DNA of 64,000 nt from Bradyrhizobium sp. LTSP849 (lineage in GTDB: Bacteria; Pseudomonadota; Alphaproteobacteria; Rhizobiales; Xanthobacteraceae), in the NCBI RefSeq assembly GCF_000938255.1, contig NZ_JYMR01000005.1, positions 62,001-126,000 on the forward strand, read 5' to 3'. The first letter of the stretch is position 1. Every line of letters starts with the position of its first letter. Both the position numbers and the translations under genes were made by a program. Under the pieces are notes generated by a model that worked only from the letters and a program-made list of their open reading frames with translations, made no database searches and had not been told where the DNA came from. Positions 57,503 through 64,000 of the stretch are shown in pieces.

Positions 57503-58693
57503 ATGAACAAGCCCGTCCTGCAGATGTCGTCATTGTCGCTAAAACTGCCGAAGGCCGATCGCTTGATCGAGACCTACCGGCTCGCGGCGTCGCGAATTTT
57601 TCCGGCCAAACTTGAAGGCACGCTCAGCCGCATCGCGTTCTCGGCCGTGCACACCGTCGTCGATCCCTTCGCCGACAACGATCCCTGGCTCGCCGCCGCC
57701 GTCGACTGGGACAAGACCATCGCCTTCCGCGAACACGTCTGGGACCTCGGGCTCGGCGTTGCCGAAGCCATGGACACGGCGCAACGCGGCATGGGGCTGG
57801 ACTGGCCGACCTCGCTGGAATTGATCACGCGCTCGGTCGCTGCCGCCAAACGGCGCAATGCGCTGGTGTTCTCAGGGGCTGGCACCGACCATCTCGCCGT
57901 GGAGGATGCCAAGAGTCTCGACGACGTGATCCGCGCCTATGAGGAGCAGATCTCGGCGGTCGAGAAGGTTGGTGGCCGCATCATCCTGATGGCGTCGCGT
58001 GCGCTGGCCAAGCTTGGCCGCAACGCCGACGACTACGCCAAGGTTTATGACCGCGTGCTGTCGCAGGTCCGCGAACCCGTTATCATTCACTGGCTCGGGG
58101 ACATGTTCGACCCGGCCTTGACGGGCTATTGGGGCACCAAGGATCTCGACAAGGCGATGGACACGGCGGTAGCCATCATCAACGGCAACGCTGCCAAGGT
58201 CGACGGCGTCAAGGTCTCGCTGCTCGACAAGCAGCGCGAGATCGACATGCGCCGCCGCCTGGACAAGCGCATCAAGATGTACACCGGCGACGACTTCAAC
58301 TATGCGGAGCTGATCGCCGGCGACGAACAGGGCTTTTCGCACGCGCTGCTCGGCATCTTCGATGCCATCGCGCCGGCGGCGTCCTACGCGCTGTCGCGGC
58401 TAGCTGCCGGTGACGAGGCCGGCTTCCACGATGTGTTGGGGCCGACGGTGCCGCTGTCGCGCCATATCTTCAAGGCGCCGACGCGCTTCTACAAGACCGG
58501 CGTGGTGTTCATGGCTTACCTCAACGGCCACCAGGATCATTTCACCATGGTGGGCGGCCAGGAGAGCACACGCTCGATGCTGCATCTGGCCGAGCTGTTC
58601 CGCTTGGCCGATCAGGCCGGACTGCTCGCCAATCCAGAGCTCGCGACGCGGCGGATGAAGACCGTGCTGGCCTCGCACGGGATCGACTCCTGA
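57503..58693 (+). CDS. DUF993 / dihydrodipicolinate-synthase-like family protein
   Basis: A 396-residue protein of the DUF993 family, thought to have a DHDPS-like barrel. Recognisable stretches are HTVVDPFADNDPWLAAAVDW, DWDKTIAFREHVWDLGLGVA, FSGAGTDHLAVEDAKSLDDV and GDDFNYAELIAGDEQGFSHA. The Lys-Tyr pair of classic DHDPS enzymes cannot be placed with confidence. Role unknown; aldolase-like cleavage or dehydration of a keto-acid is the natural guess. GGAGGG precedes ATG 57503, 10 bases after the oxidoreductase. Its stop overlaps the next start by one base (TGATG). Confidence 0.78.
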   Translation: MNKPVLQMSSLSLKLPKADRLIETYRLAASRIFPAKLEGTLSRIAFSAVHTVVDPFADNDPWLAAAVDWDKTIAFREHVWDLGLGVAEAMDTAQRGMGLDWPTSLELITRSVAAAKRRNALVFSGAGTDHLAVEDAKSLDDVIRAYEEQISAVEKVGGRIILMASRALAKLGRNADDYAKVYDRVLSQVREPVIIHWLGDMFDPALTGYWGTKDLDKAMDTAVAIINGNAAKVDGVKVSLLDKQREIDMRRRLDKRIKMYTGDDFNYAELIAGDEQGFSHALLGIFDAIAPAASYALSRLAAGDEAGFHDVLGPTVPLSRHIFKAPTRFYKTGVVFMAYLNGHQDHFTMVGGQESTRSMLHLAELFRLADQAGLLANPELATRRMKTVLASHGIDS

Positions 58694-59556
58694 TGCGTGA
58701 TTTTTCGTCCGATCATCGCTGGCTGTCGCTGAACACGGCGACGGTCCGCAAGCAGGGTGACCTCGTCGAGATCATTGAGGCCTGCGCCAGGCACGGCATC
58801 CGCGCCATCGATCCCTGGCGCGACCAGGTCGCCGCCGTCGGTCTCGACCGCGCCGTGCGCGCCGTGCGCGACGCCGGCCTTGATCTCTCCGGCTATTGCC
58901 GCGGCGGCATGTTCACGTCCGATGCGTCGCGCCGAGGCGAGGTCCGTGACGACAACCGGCGCTGCGTGGACGAAGCCAAGGCCTTGGGCGCGCCCTGTAT
59001 CGTGCTCGTGGTCGGCGGCTTGCCGCAATATTCACGGCCGGGCAGCGAGGCCTCGAAGGACATCGCCGGCGCACGGACGCAGGTCGAGGAAGCCCTGGCC
59101 GAGATGCTCGACTACGCCAAACAGGCAAACCTGCCGCTGGCGATCGAGCCGCTGCATCCGGCCTATGCGGCGGACCGCGCCTGCGTGAACACGACAAAAC
59201 AAGCGCTCGACATCTGCGACCGGCTCGACCCCAGCCGCACCGGCTTGCTCGGCGTCGCGCTCGACGTCTATCACATCTGGTGGGACCCGGATCTGATGGA
59301 CCAGATCGCGCGCGCCGGCAAAGACCGCCTGCTCGCCTTCCATGTCTGCGACTGGCTGGTGCCGACCAAAGACATCCTCAACGACCGCGGCATGATGGGC
59401 GACGGCGTCATCGACATCAAATCCGTGCGCAAAGCGGTCGAAGCGGAGGGTTTTGCCGGCTATTCGGAGATCGAGATCTTCTCCAATGACTGGTGGGGCA
59501 AGCCGATGGACGAGGTGCTGCGCACCTGCATCGCGCGGCACCGGACGGTGGTGTAG
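58693..59556 (+). CDS. Sugar phosphate isomerase/epimerase-like TIM-barrel protein
   Basis: A 287-residue protein of the xylose-isomerase-like (AP endonuclease 2) barrel family. Metal-site residues lie in LPLAIEPLHPAYAADRACVN (Glu), VALDVYHIWWDPDLMDQIAR (Asp-His), AFHVCDWLVP (His) and FAGYSEIEIFSNDWW (Glu). Family members isomerise or epimerise sugars and inositol derivatives. It is coupled to the DUF993 gene. Together with the upstream oxidoreductase this pairing recalls inositol or keto-sugar degradation, without proof. Confidence 0.88.
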   Translation: MRDFSSDHRWLSLNTATVRKQGDLVEIIEACARHGIRAIDPWRDQVAAVGLDRAVRAVRDAGLDLSGYCRGGMFTSDASRRGEVRDDNRRCVDEAKALGAPCIVLVVGGLPQYSRPGSEASKDIAGARTQVEEALAEMLDYAKQANLPLAIEPLHPAYAADRACVNTTKQALDICDRLDPSRTGLLGVALDVYHIWWDPDLMDQIARAGKDRLLAFHVCDWLVPTKDILNDRGMMGDGVIDIKSVRKAVEAEGFAGYSEIEIFSNDWWGKPMDEVLRTCIARHRTVV

Positions 59557-59674
59557 GGACCGCGAGCACGGCCCTCTCGGGCTTGCGAGCTGTTGCAGCA
59601 TTGGCCAATCTTCGCTTCAATCGTCTCTCACGGTCCACGGGCGGCATAGCCGGAAACAAAGTCATAGAGGATCC

Positions 59675-60832
59675 ATGGCATCAATCGTCATCGCCCAGGG
59701 CGGCGGCCCCACCGCCGTGATCAACCAGACCCTGTGTGGCGCCATCCTTGCCGCGCGCAGGCATGATCCGTCCGCGCGCATTCTGGGCGCGCGCTATGGC
59801 GTACGAGGCCTCACGGCGGGGAACATCGTCGACCTGACCACCATGCCCGAGGCCGAACTCCACCGCCTCGGCAACACGCCCAATTCGGCGCTCGGCTCGA
59901 CCCGCGACAAACCAGATGCTGGCGCATGCTCTGATATCCTCGCGGCTCTGGACCGGCTCGGCGCCCGCGCCTTTGTTTATATTGGCGGCAACGACACCGC
60001 CGGAACGCTCGAACTGCTGCGGCAACAGTCGAGTGGTCCCTGCCATTTCGTGCATGCCCCCAAGACCATCGATAACGACCTGATGGAGAACGACCACGTC
60101 CCCGGCTTCATCTCGGCAGCCGCCTTCGTCGCCAATGCCCTTGTCAGCGTCGATCTCGATTTTCGCGCCATGCCCGGCATCTATGTGGCCATCGTCATGG
60201 GCCGCCATGCCGGTTTTCTCTCCGCTGCGGCTGCGGGCTGGCAGCAATCGCCCGACGATGCTCCGCATCTGATCTACACGCCGGAAAAGCCGTTCTCGGT
60301 TGTCCAGTTCCTCGACGACGTCGATGCGGTTTACACGCGGCTCGGCCGCTGCATCGTCTCGATGTCCGAGGGCGTGCAGGACGAAGCCGGCCGGCCCCTC
60401 GCCGAGGCGCTGGCGGGCGAGGCGATCGAGCGCGACGCCCATGGCAATCTGCAATTGACCGGCGGTGATCTCGGCATCGAGATCCAGAAAGCGCTGAAAT
60501 CGCGTTTTCCCAAGGCCAGGGCGCGTGTCGACACACTGGGCTATCTGCCGCGCGGATATATCGGCGTGATCGACGAAACCGACCGCAAGGAGGCTTTCGA
60601 CGCCGGCGCATTTGCCGCGCAAAGCGCCTTGACCGGCAGCGGCTCGGTGGTGCTGCATTATGACGGCGAGTGTATCGAACCTCGGCTTGTGCCGCTCGAT
60701 CGCGTGGCTGGCAAAACACGCCATATGCCCGACGATTTCCTTGTCGGCAGCAATACCGTTTCGGAAGAAGGACGGCGCTATTTTCGGCGGCTTCTACCCA
60801 AGCGGCACGATATCTTCGCGCCGTTCGTATGA
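59675..60832 (+). CDS. Phosphofructokinase, pyrophosphate-type signature
   Basis: A 385-residue phosphofructokinase starting at ATG 59675 with AGAGG 5 bases upstream. Core motifs: IAQGGGPTAVINQTLCGAIL, phosphate-donor site FVYIGGNDTAGTLEL, catalytic HAPKTIDNDLMENDHVPGF, and VAIVMGRHAGFLSAAAA. In the E. coli enzyme the donor site has GGDGS (G104) and G124 before TID; here these are Asp (GGND) and Lys (PKTID), the pattern known for pyrophosphate-dependent PFK. It interconverts fructose 6-phosphate and the 1,6-bisphosphate, or acts on a related sugar phosphate. Lies 118 bases after the isomerase-like gene, so co-transcription is possible. Confidence 0.88.
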   Translation: MASIVIAQGGGPTAVINQTLCGAILAARRHDPSARILGARYGVRGLTAGNIVDLTTMPEAELHRLGNTPNSALGSTRDKPDAGACSDILAALDRLGARAFVYIGGNDTAGTLELLRQQSSGPCHFVHAPKTIDNDLMENDHVPGFISAAAFVANALVSVDLDFRAMPGIYVAIVMGRHAGFLSAAAAGWQQSPDDAPHLIYTPEKPFSVVQFLDDVDAVYTRLGRCIVSMSEGVQDEAGRPLAEALAGEAIERDAHGNLQLTGGDLGIEIQKALKSRFPKARARVDTLGYLPRGYIGVIDETDRKEAFDAGAFAAQSALTGSGSVVLHYDGECIEPRLVPLDRVAGKTRHMPDDFLVGSNTVSEEGRRYFRRLLPKRHDIFAPFV

Positions 60833-60866
60833 AATTGTCGGAGAGAGCATTCTCAACATGAGGCTC

Positions 60867-61002
60867 TTAGCCCGCAGGATGGGTTGAGCTCTTGCGAAAC
60901 CCATCGCGCAGACAACCAACGCAGTGTCTAGTCCGTCTTGTTCGACCACCTGCAAGGATGAAGTTGATGGGTTTCGCTTTCGCTCTACCCATCCTACGGG
61001 CT
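60867..61002. repeat. GTAGGATGGGT repeat, copy 1
   Basis: A 136-base element starting AGCCCGCAGGATGGGTTGAG and ending ACCCATCCTACGGGCT; ends are inverted, with a second inner pair GCGAAACCCATC / GATGGGTTTCGC. Copy 2 lies at 61828-61962 in the same orientation, the two flanking one gene. Confidence 0.88.
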
Positions 61003-61082
61003 GACCTCGTGGGCTTGCGAAACTTAGGCTTAACCTTCGATTGTGTTGATGGCACAAGTCAATCAGGCGGTGTTATAACCCT

Positions 61083-61820
61083 ATGAAACGGCTTGGAATC
61101 GCTGTCGCGGTGACCACCATCTGCATTGGGGTGGTGATTCTTGCGTATCATGTGGCCTATCCTAGCCTAACACTGCGCTATCGCCTGACCCTCGTGGCTG
61201 AGGTCGATGACCAACCCAAGATGGGCACGAGCGTCGTTGAGGTCACATACAACGAGCAGCCCGAAGTGGGGAGCGGCCGCAACCTTGTTTTCGGCCATCG
61301 AGGCGAAGCGGTTGCTGTTGAACTCGGCGAGCGCGGGACGCTGTTTGCGCTCTTAGTAGCCGGCGACGATATCCGGTCGGCCCCCGAAACCATCGTATTC
61401 AGGGCATTTGGGTTTCCCGGTGGCATATTCCCGCAAGGTTCTGTCGAAGACGGATTTAGGAGAATTCGGCAACTGTCGGGAAAGCGCGAGCTGCAATTGG
61501 ACAGTTTGCCGATGCTGGTTCGATTTCGCGATATGAATGATCCGAAGACGGTGGAGCGAGTCCATCCTCACAATCTTGCAGAGCGTTTCGGTCCGGGCTC
61601 AAAGTTGGTTCGCGCCGAACTGGAAATAGTCGCTACCGACAGTTGGCCGCTTAGCTCAGGCCATTTTGCGGGCGAACCGTTGACGACGGGTATTGAAAAG
61701 CGATTGAGTTGGTTGCCTCAATTCTATGATCGCATGCTCGATGGTCGCCGCTACCAGGCGGCTTCATCTGAATTGCAACTGGCTAATTCACTCGCTTCTG
61801 GAGCTTTCATGGCTCCATAG
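61083..61820 (+). CDS. Hypothetical membrane-anchored protein
   Basis: A 245-residue protein with one N-terminal membrane segment (LGIAVAVTTICIGVVILAYH), the remainder predicted periplasmic and rich in beta strands (LRYRLTLVAEVDDQPKMGTS, VVEVTYNEQPEVGSG). I do not recognise a family. Codon use is noticeably less GC-biased than in the upstream genes. It stands alone between the two copies of the GTAGGATGGGT repeat. GGCGGTG is a weak ribosome site some 10 bases before ATG 61083. Confidence 0.6.
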   Translation: MKRLGIAVAVTTICIGVVILAYHVAYPSLTLRYRLTLVAEVDDQPKMGTSVVEVTYNEQPEVGSGRNLVFGHRGEAVAVELGERGTLFALLVAGDDIRSAPETIVFRAFGFPGGIFPQGSVEDGFRRIRQLSGKRELQLDSLPMLVRFRDMNDPKTVERVHPHNLAERFGPGSKLVRAELEIVATDSWPLSSGHFAGEPLTTGIEKRLSWLPQFYDRMLDGRRYQAASSELQLANSLASGAFMAP

Positions 61821-61827
61821 CACTCGC

Positions 61828-61962
61828 AGCCCGTAGGATGGGTTGAGCTCTTGCGAAACCCATCCTCCTGACAGCCAATGCAGTGTCTAGTCCCTCTTGT
61901 TCGACCCAACTGCTAGGATGAAGTTTGATGGGTTTCGCGGCGCTTTACCCGTCCTACGAGCT
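61828..61962. repeat. GTAGGATGGGT repeat, copy 2
   Basis: A 135-base element, starting AGCCCGTAGGATGGGTTGAG and ending TACCCGTCCTACGAGCT, similar along its whole length to 60867-61002 with scattered substitutions. Inverted ends as in copy 1. Confidence 0.88.
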
Positions 61963-62190
61963 CACAGGCTTGCGACCTGGTCGGAGTGTTGAAGTCGCCT
62001 TCTGCTCGCTGCTCAGCGTGGCATGGAACTGGTCCAGGGCAGGTTCAACCAGCTTGGCGGCCGTCAGCATGGTCCCTCTGAATTGACGTCCGCTTTCTGC
62101 GGCAGAACGGTGATTGGTCGGTTCGCAGCTGGCTCGCCCCGGCCGCGAATGACTCTGAGCGGTCGATTTCGATCTGCCGTCGAGGAACAA
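61963..62190 (-). pseudogene. Possible remnant of an LTXXQ (Spy/CpxP-like) protein gene
   Basis: Read on the minus strand, about 62064-61990 gives LTAAKLVEPALDQFHATLSS then EQKA, closely resembling the C-terminal helix of LTXXQ-motif periplasmic proteins common in Bradyrhizobium (pattern VRPALDKFYATLSDEQKA). The upstream part of the frame has no family match and no signal peptide, and the frame is only 78 codons, so a decayed 3' fragment is the best reading. The stretch 61821-62229 holds nothing else but repeat copy 2. Confidence 0.4.
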
Positions 62191-62229
62191 CGCACGATCC
62201 TGGCTGTGCCGCCGCGTACACTTGGAAAT

Positions 62230-62985
62230 TCAGCGGCCGACAAGTGCTACGGCCTCCGGCGCTTCGGCAGGCGCGGCTTCGTTGGTCCGCATAAATACAA
62301 AACGGGATGCCACGGAGATCTGTGTGTCGGCGCCGCCATCTTGGCCGATGAGAATTAGTCCCGCTCCGCCATTAGCTACATTCAGGATGACGGGGGCGCC
62401 CTTCCACGTCCTGATTGGCTCCATTCCGACGATAAGAAATTCACCGATCGGCTGGTCAAAATATTGAAGCCTCAGCTGTGGCCCGACTTCTGCCGCCGCA
62501 AGTCCGAAACCCAGCTGTTTGGCGCGCGCATAAATGTCCGCCAGCAACGCAGTATCGGTCTGAAAGCCGAGTTCGGCCGCCGACACCGTGAATAGCTCTA
62601 TGTCTGTTTTCGTGTCGCGAAGGGTAAAGATCGGCCGTGCGAGAATCTCGCCAGCCGAGTTTCCAATGCCGCAACCTGCCGCATCCAATGCGTTACTGAG
62701 GGCAAAGAAATTTGCAAAGGTCCCGATTGTGATCGTCTTCCACACGGGAACATCGACGGCGGATTTGATCAGAATTTGCGGCCTGTCAACTGACGGACCT
62801 TTCTTGAGCCTTAGCTGGTTCTGCAGGACATTTCGCGCCGTGCATTGAGCTCTGGCTTCGCTCGCAAACAGGAGAGCGCATGTGGTACAGAGCATCGCAA
62901 CAACGAGAACGCGACAGTGGCGCCATCCTGGCGAATGACGCTGGATGGCATGGCAACTGACTTTCTTGCCAGCTGTGCGGCCCAT
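62230..62985 (-). CDS. Hypothetical exported protein
   Basis: A 251-residue protein. Start ATG 62985 has AGAGGGG upstream and gives a signal peptide after a basic region (RVLVVAMLCTTCALLFASEA then RAQC). Two further cysteines (C in QCTARNVL and AAGCGIG) may pair in the periplasm. The mature part is mixed alpha/beta, with FLIVGMEPIRTWKGAPVILN near the end. No named family recognised. An ATG at 63033 would add 16 residues without a ribosome site. It is divergent from the formylglycine-enzyme-like gene. Confidence 0.6.
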   Translation of the reverse strand: MGRTAGKKVSCHAIQRHSPGWRHCRVLVVAMLCTTCALLFASEARAQCTARNVLQNQLRLKKGPSVDRPQILIKSAVDVPVWKTITIGTFANFFALSNALDAAGCGIGNSAGEILARPIFTLRDTKTDIELFTVSAAELGFQTDTALLADIYARAKQLGFGLAAAEVGPQLRLQYFDQPIGEFLIVGMEPIRTWKGAPVILNVANGGAGLILIGQDGGADTQISVASRFVFMRTNEAAPAEAPEAVALVGR

Positions 62986-63389
62986 AACGGACCCCTCTTG
63001 CGCAAATGCAGCGCCAATAAAATCAGACTTCAATATGTTCGGGCCGGTTCACGGCAAAAAGCCGTCATTCTCGCAGCCTATAGAGGTTGGTCCCGGAAAT
63101 CCCGCAAAGGTTCAGCGAGGGTGACGTCGGATGACAAGCTCAACATAGGTCAGCGTGGGTGCCTTTCTTGCGCAAGTCTGCGGCGCCGCGCTACTTTCCC
63201 GGGGCCGTTTCAGTAGCCTCTACTACGGGGAGAGAGTCGGGTTGTGGCCCATCGTGTCAGTTGGCGCAGCGACAGTCTGGATTCCGGCGCGAACTGGAAG
63301 TCACCGGCTGAATGGCAAAGCGACGAGATTGACCCATGTGCAACATCAAGTCGCTGTGCTTTGCGGCTTATGGCGCGCATCGTTTCCGG
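62986..63389. other. Gap of about 400 bases between divergent genes
   Basis: Short open frames here are overlapping and unlike known proteins; I call none. The region must hold the promoters of both divergent neighbours; no clear hexamers, repeat or RNA gene was recognised. Confidence 0.45.
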
Positions 63390-64000
63390 ATGGTCAGGTT
63401 TGGAGCGATTTCGGCGATTGGGACGATAGCTGTCTTGACGCTTGTTCAAGTTGGGCTTGCCGAAAATGGCCAGAGTGGCCCGAGTGCTCAACCATCGTTG
63501 CCACCAGCTCCAGGTACGAGGGACAGCCTGTTGCTGGAAGCACGTTTTCCGCAACCGCTGTCGCACAACGAAAATAATTCTCTGAGACCAATGGACCATT
63601 TCAAGGAATGCGAATCCTGTCCGGAGATGATCGTCGTTCCCTTGGGACAGTTCAGGATGGGAGCGAGCGAGAACGAGGTCGGGAGCACACCAGATGAAAG
63701 ACCACAGCATCTGGTCATTTTCGCAAAAACGTTCGCCGCAGGTCGCTTCGCGGTGACATTCGATGAATGGGACGCTTGCACAGCTGCAAAGGGTTGCAGC
63801 TATCGACCCTCCGATCAAAATTGGGGGCGCGGAAAACAACCAGTCATAAATATTCGTTGGGATGACGCCAAAGAATACGTGGCGTGGCTATCGCGCAAGA
63901 CAGGGCGACCTTATCGATTGTTGAGCGAAGCTGAGCGCGAATATGTTACGCGGGCGGGAACATCGACTGCATATTGGTGGGGCGATGATTTCAGAGCGCG
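63390..64000 (+). CDS. Formylglycine-generating enzyme-like (SUMF1-domain) protein, 3' end outside window
   Basis: The frame runs off the right edge. From ATG 63390 there is a signal-peptide-like start (MVRFGAISAIGTIAVLTLVQ then VGLAENG); ATG 63336 is an alternative adding 18 residues. After a proline-rich linker, the SUMF1/FGE domain begins: MIVVPLGQFRMGASENEVGS, FAVTFDEWDACTAAKGCSYR, QPVINIRWDDAKEYVAWLSR, YRLLSEAEREYVTRAGTSTA, YWWGD. True FGEs oxidise a sulfatase cysteine; many bacterial SUMF1-domain proteins are non-catalytic binding or signalling proteins. The catalytic cysteines would lie past the window edge, so function is open. Confidence 0.8.
   Translation, partial: MVRFGAISAIGTIAVLTLVQVGLAENGQSGPSAQPSLPPAPGTRDSLLLEARFPQPLSHNENNSLRPMDHFKECESCPEMIVVPLGQFRMGASENEVGSTPDERPQHLVIFAKTFAAGRFAVTFDEWDACTAAKGCSYRPSDQNWGRGKQPVINIRWDDAKEYVAWLSRKTGRPYRLLSEAEREYVTRAGTSTAYWWGDDFRA

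Noticed and set aside
1..64000. Search by eye for tRNA, rRNA, CRISPR arrays, transposases and phage genes
   Set aside because: None recognised. The repeated sequences are paired palindromes, not regularly spaced direct repeats.

Overview
The window looks like a chromosomal segment of a soil alphaproteobacterium of the Bradyrhizobium type. This rests on GC-rich codon use, on the exact gene order nrtABC then narK-bjgb-flp-nasC (the assimilatory nitrate region described in Bradyrhizobium diazoefficiens), on many ABC and TRAP uptake systems with catabolic enzymes, and on several families of short palindromic intergenic repeats. No rRNA, tRNA, CRISPR, transposase or phage gene was seen.

Layout. 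1-1512 (minus) is a B12-binding-type radical SAM protein cut by the left edge. 1745-4959 holds an ABM-domain protein, a LysR regulator and a cytochrome-P450-like haemoprotein with a twin-arginine signal. 5203-15271 is mostly housekeeping or accessory: enoyl-CoA hydratase, L,D-transpeptidase, XRE and LysR regulators, CcdA, a Tat-exported amidohydrolase, an HWE histidine kinase and a serine hydrolase. 15457-16374 is an intradiol dioxygenase.

16375-26000 is the nitrate region: nrtABC (ABC uptake) and narK-bjgb-flp-nasC (transporter, haemoglobin, flavoprotein, Mo nitrate reductase). The two operons share a duplicated control module: a 42-bp upstream element, a sigma-54-like promoter 115-116 bp further on, and at the predicted RNA 5' end a hairpin with an A1/G4 hexaloop, as expected for a NasT (ANTAR) target.

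26236-34793 holds an aldo/keto reductase, an EamA transporter, a zinc alcohol dehydrogenase, a membrane-anchored TAXI-type binding protein, PPK2, and an Lrp regulator divergent from an AceE/transketolase-like enzyme. 35077-45117 looks like an oxidative sugar-acid (probably hexuronate) pathway: aldehyde dehydrogenase, SMP-30 lactonase, uronate dehydrogenase, GntR regulator, IlvD/Edd dehydratase and a DctPQM TRAP transporter. 45110-49944 has a histidine phosphatase, enoyl-CoA hydratase, ferredoxin-reductase-like flavoprotein and two PfkB sugar kinases.

50156-60832 contains the most system-like unexplained block: VOC protein, TetR regulator, then a tight run of an NMT1/THI5-type ABC transporter, enolase-superfamily protein, Gfo/Idh/MocA oxidoreductase, DUF993 (DHDPS-like) protein and sugar isomerase-like protein, followed by a phosphofructokinase with pyrophosphate-type active-site residues. 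Its substrate cannot be read from the sequence. From about 60.8 kb to the right edge the DNA looks less GC-rich and holds paired 136-bp repeats, two unrecognised exported or anchored proteins, a possible LTXXQ-protein remnant and the start of a formylglycine-generating-enzyme-like protein, suggesting a more recently acquired patch.
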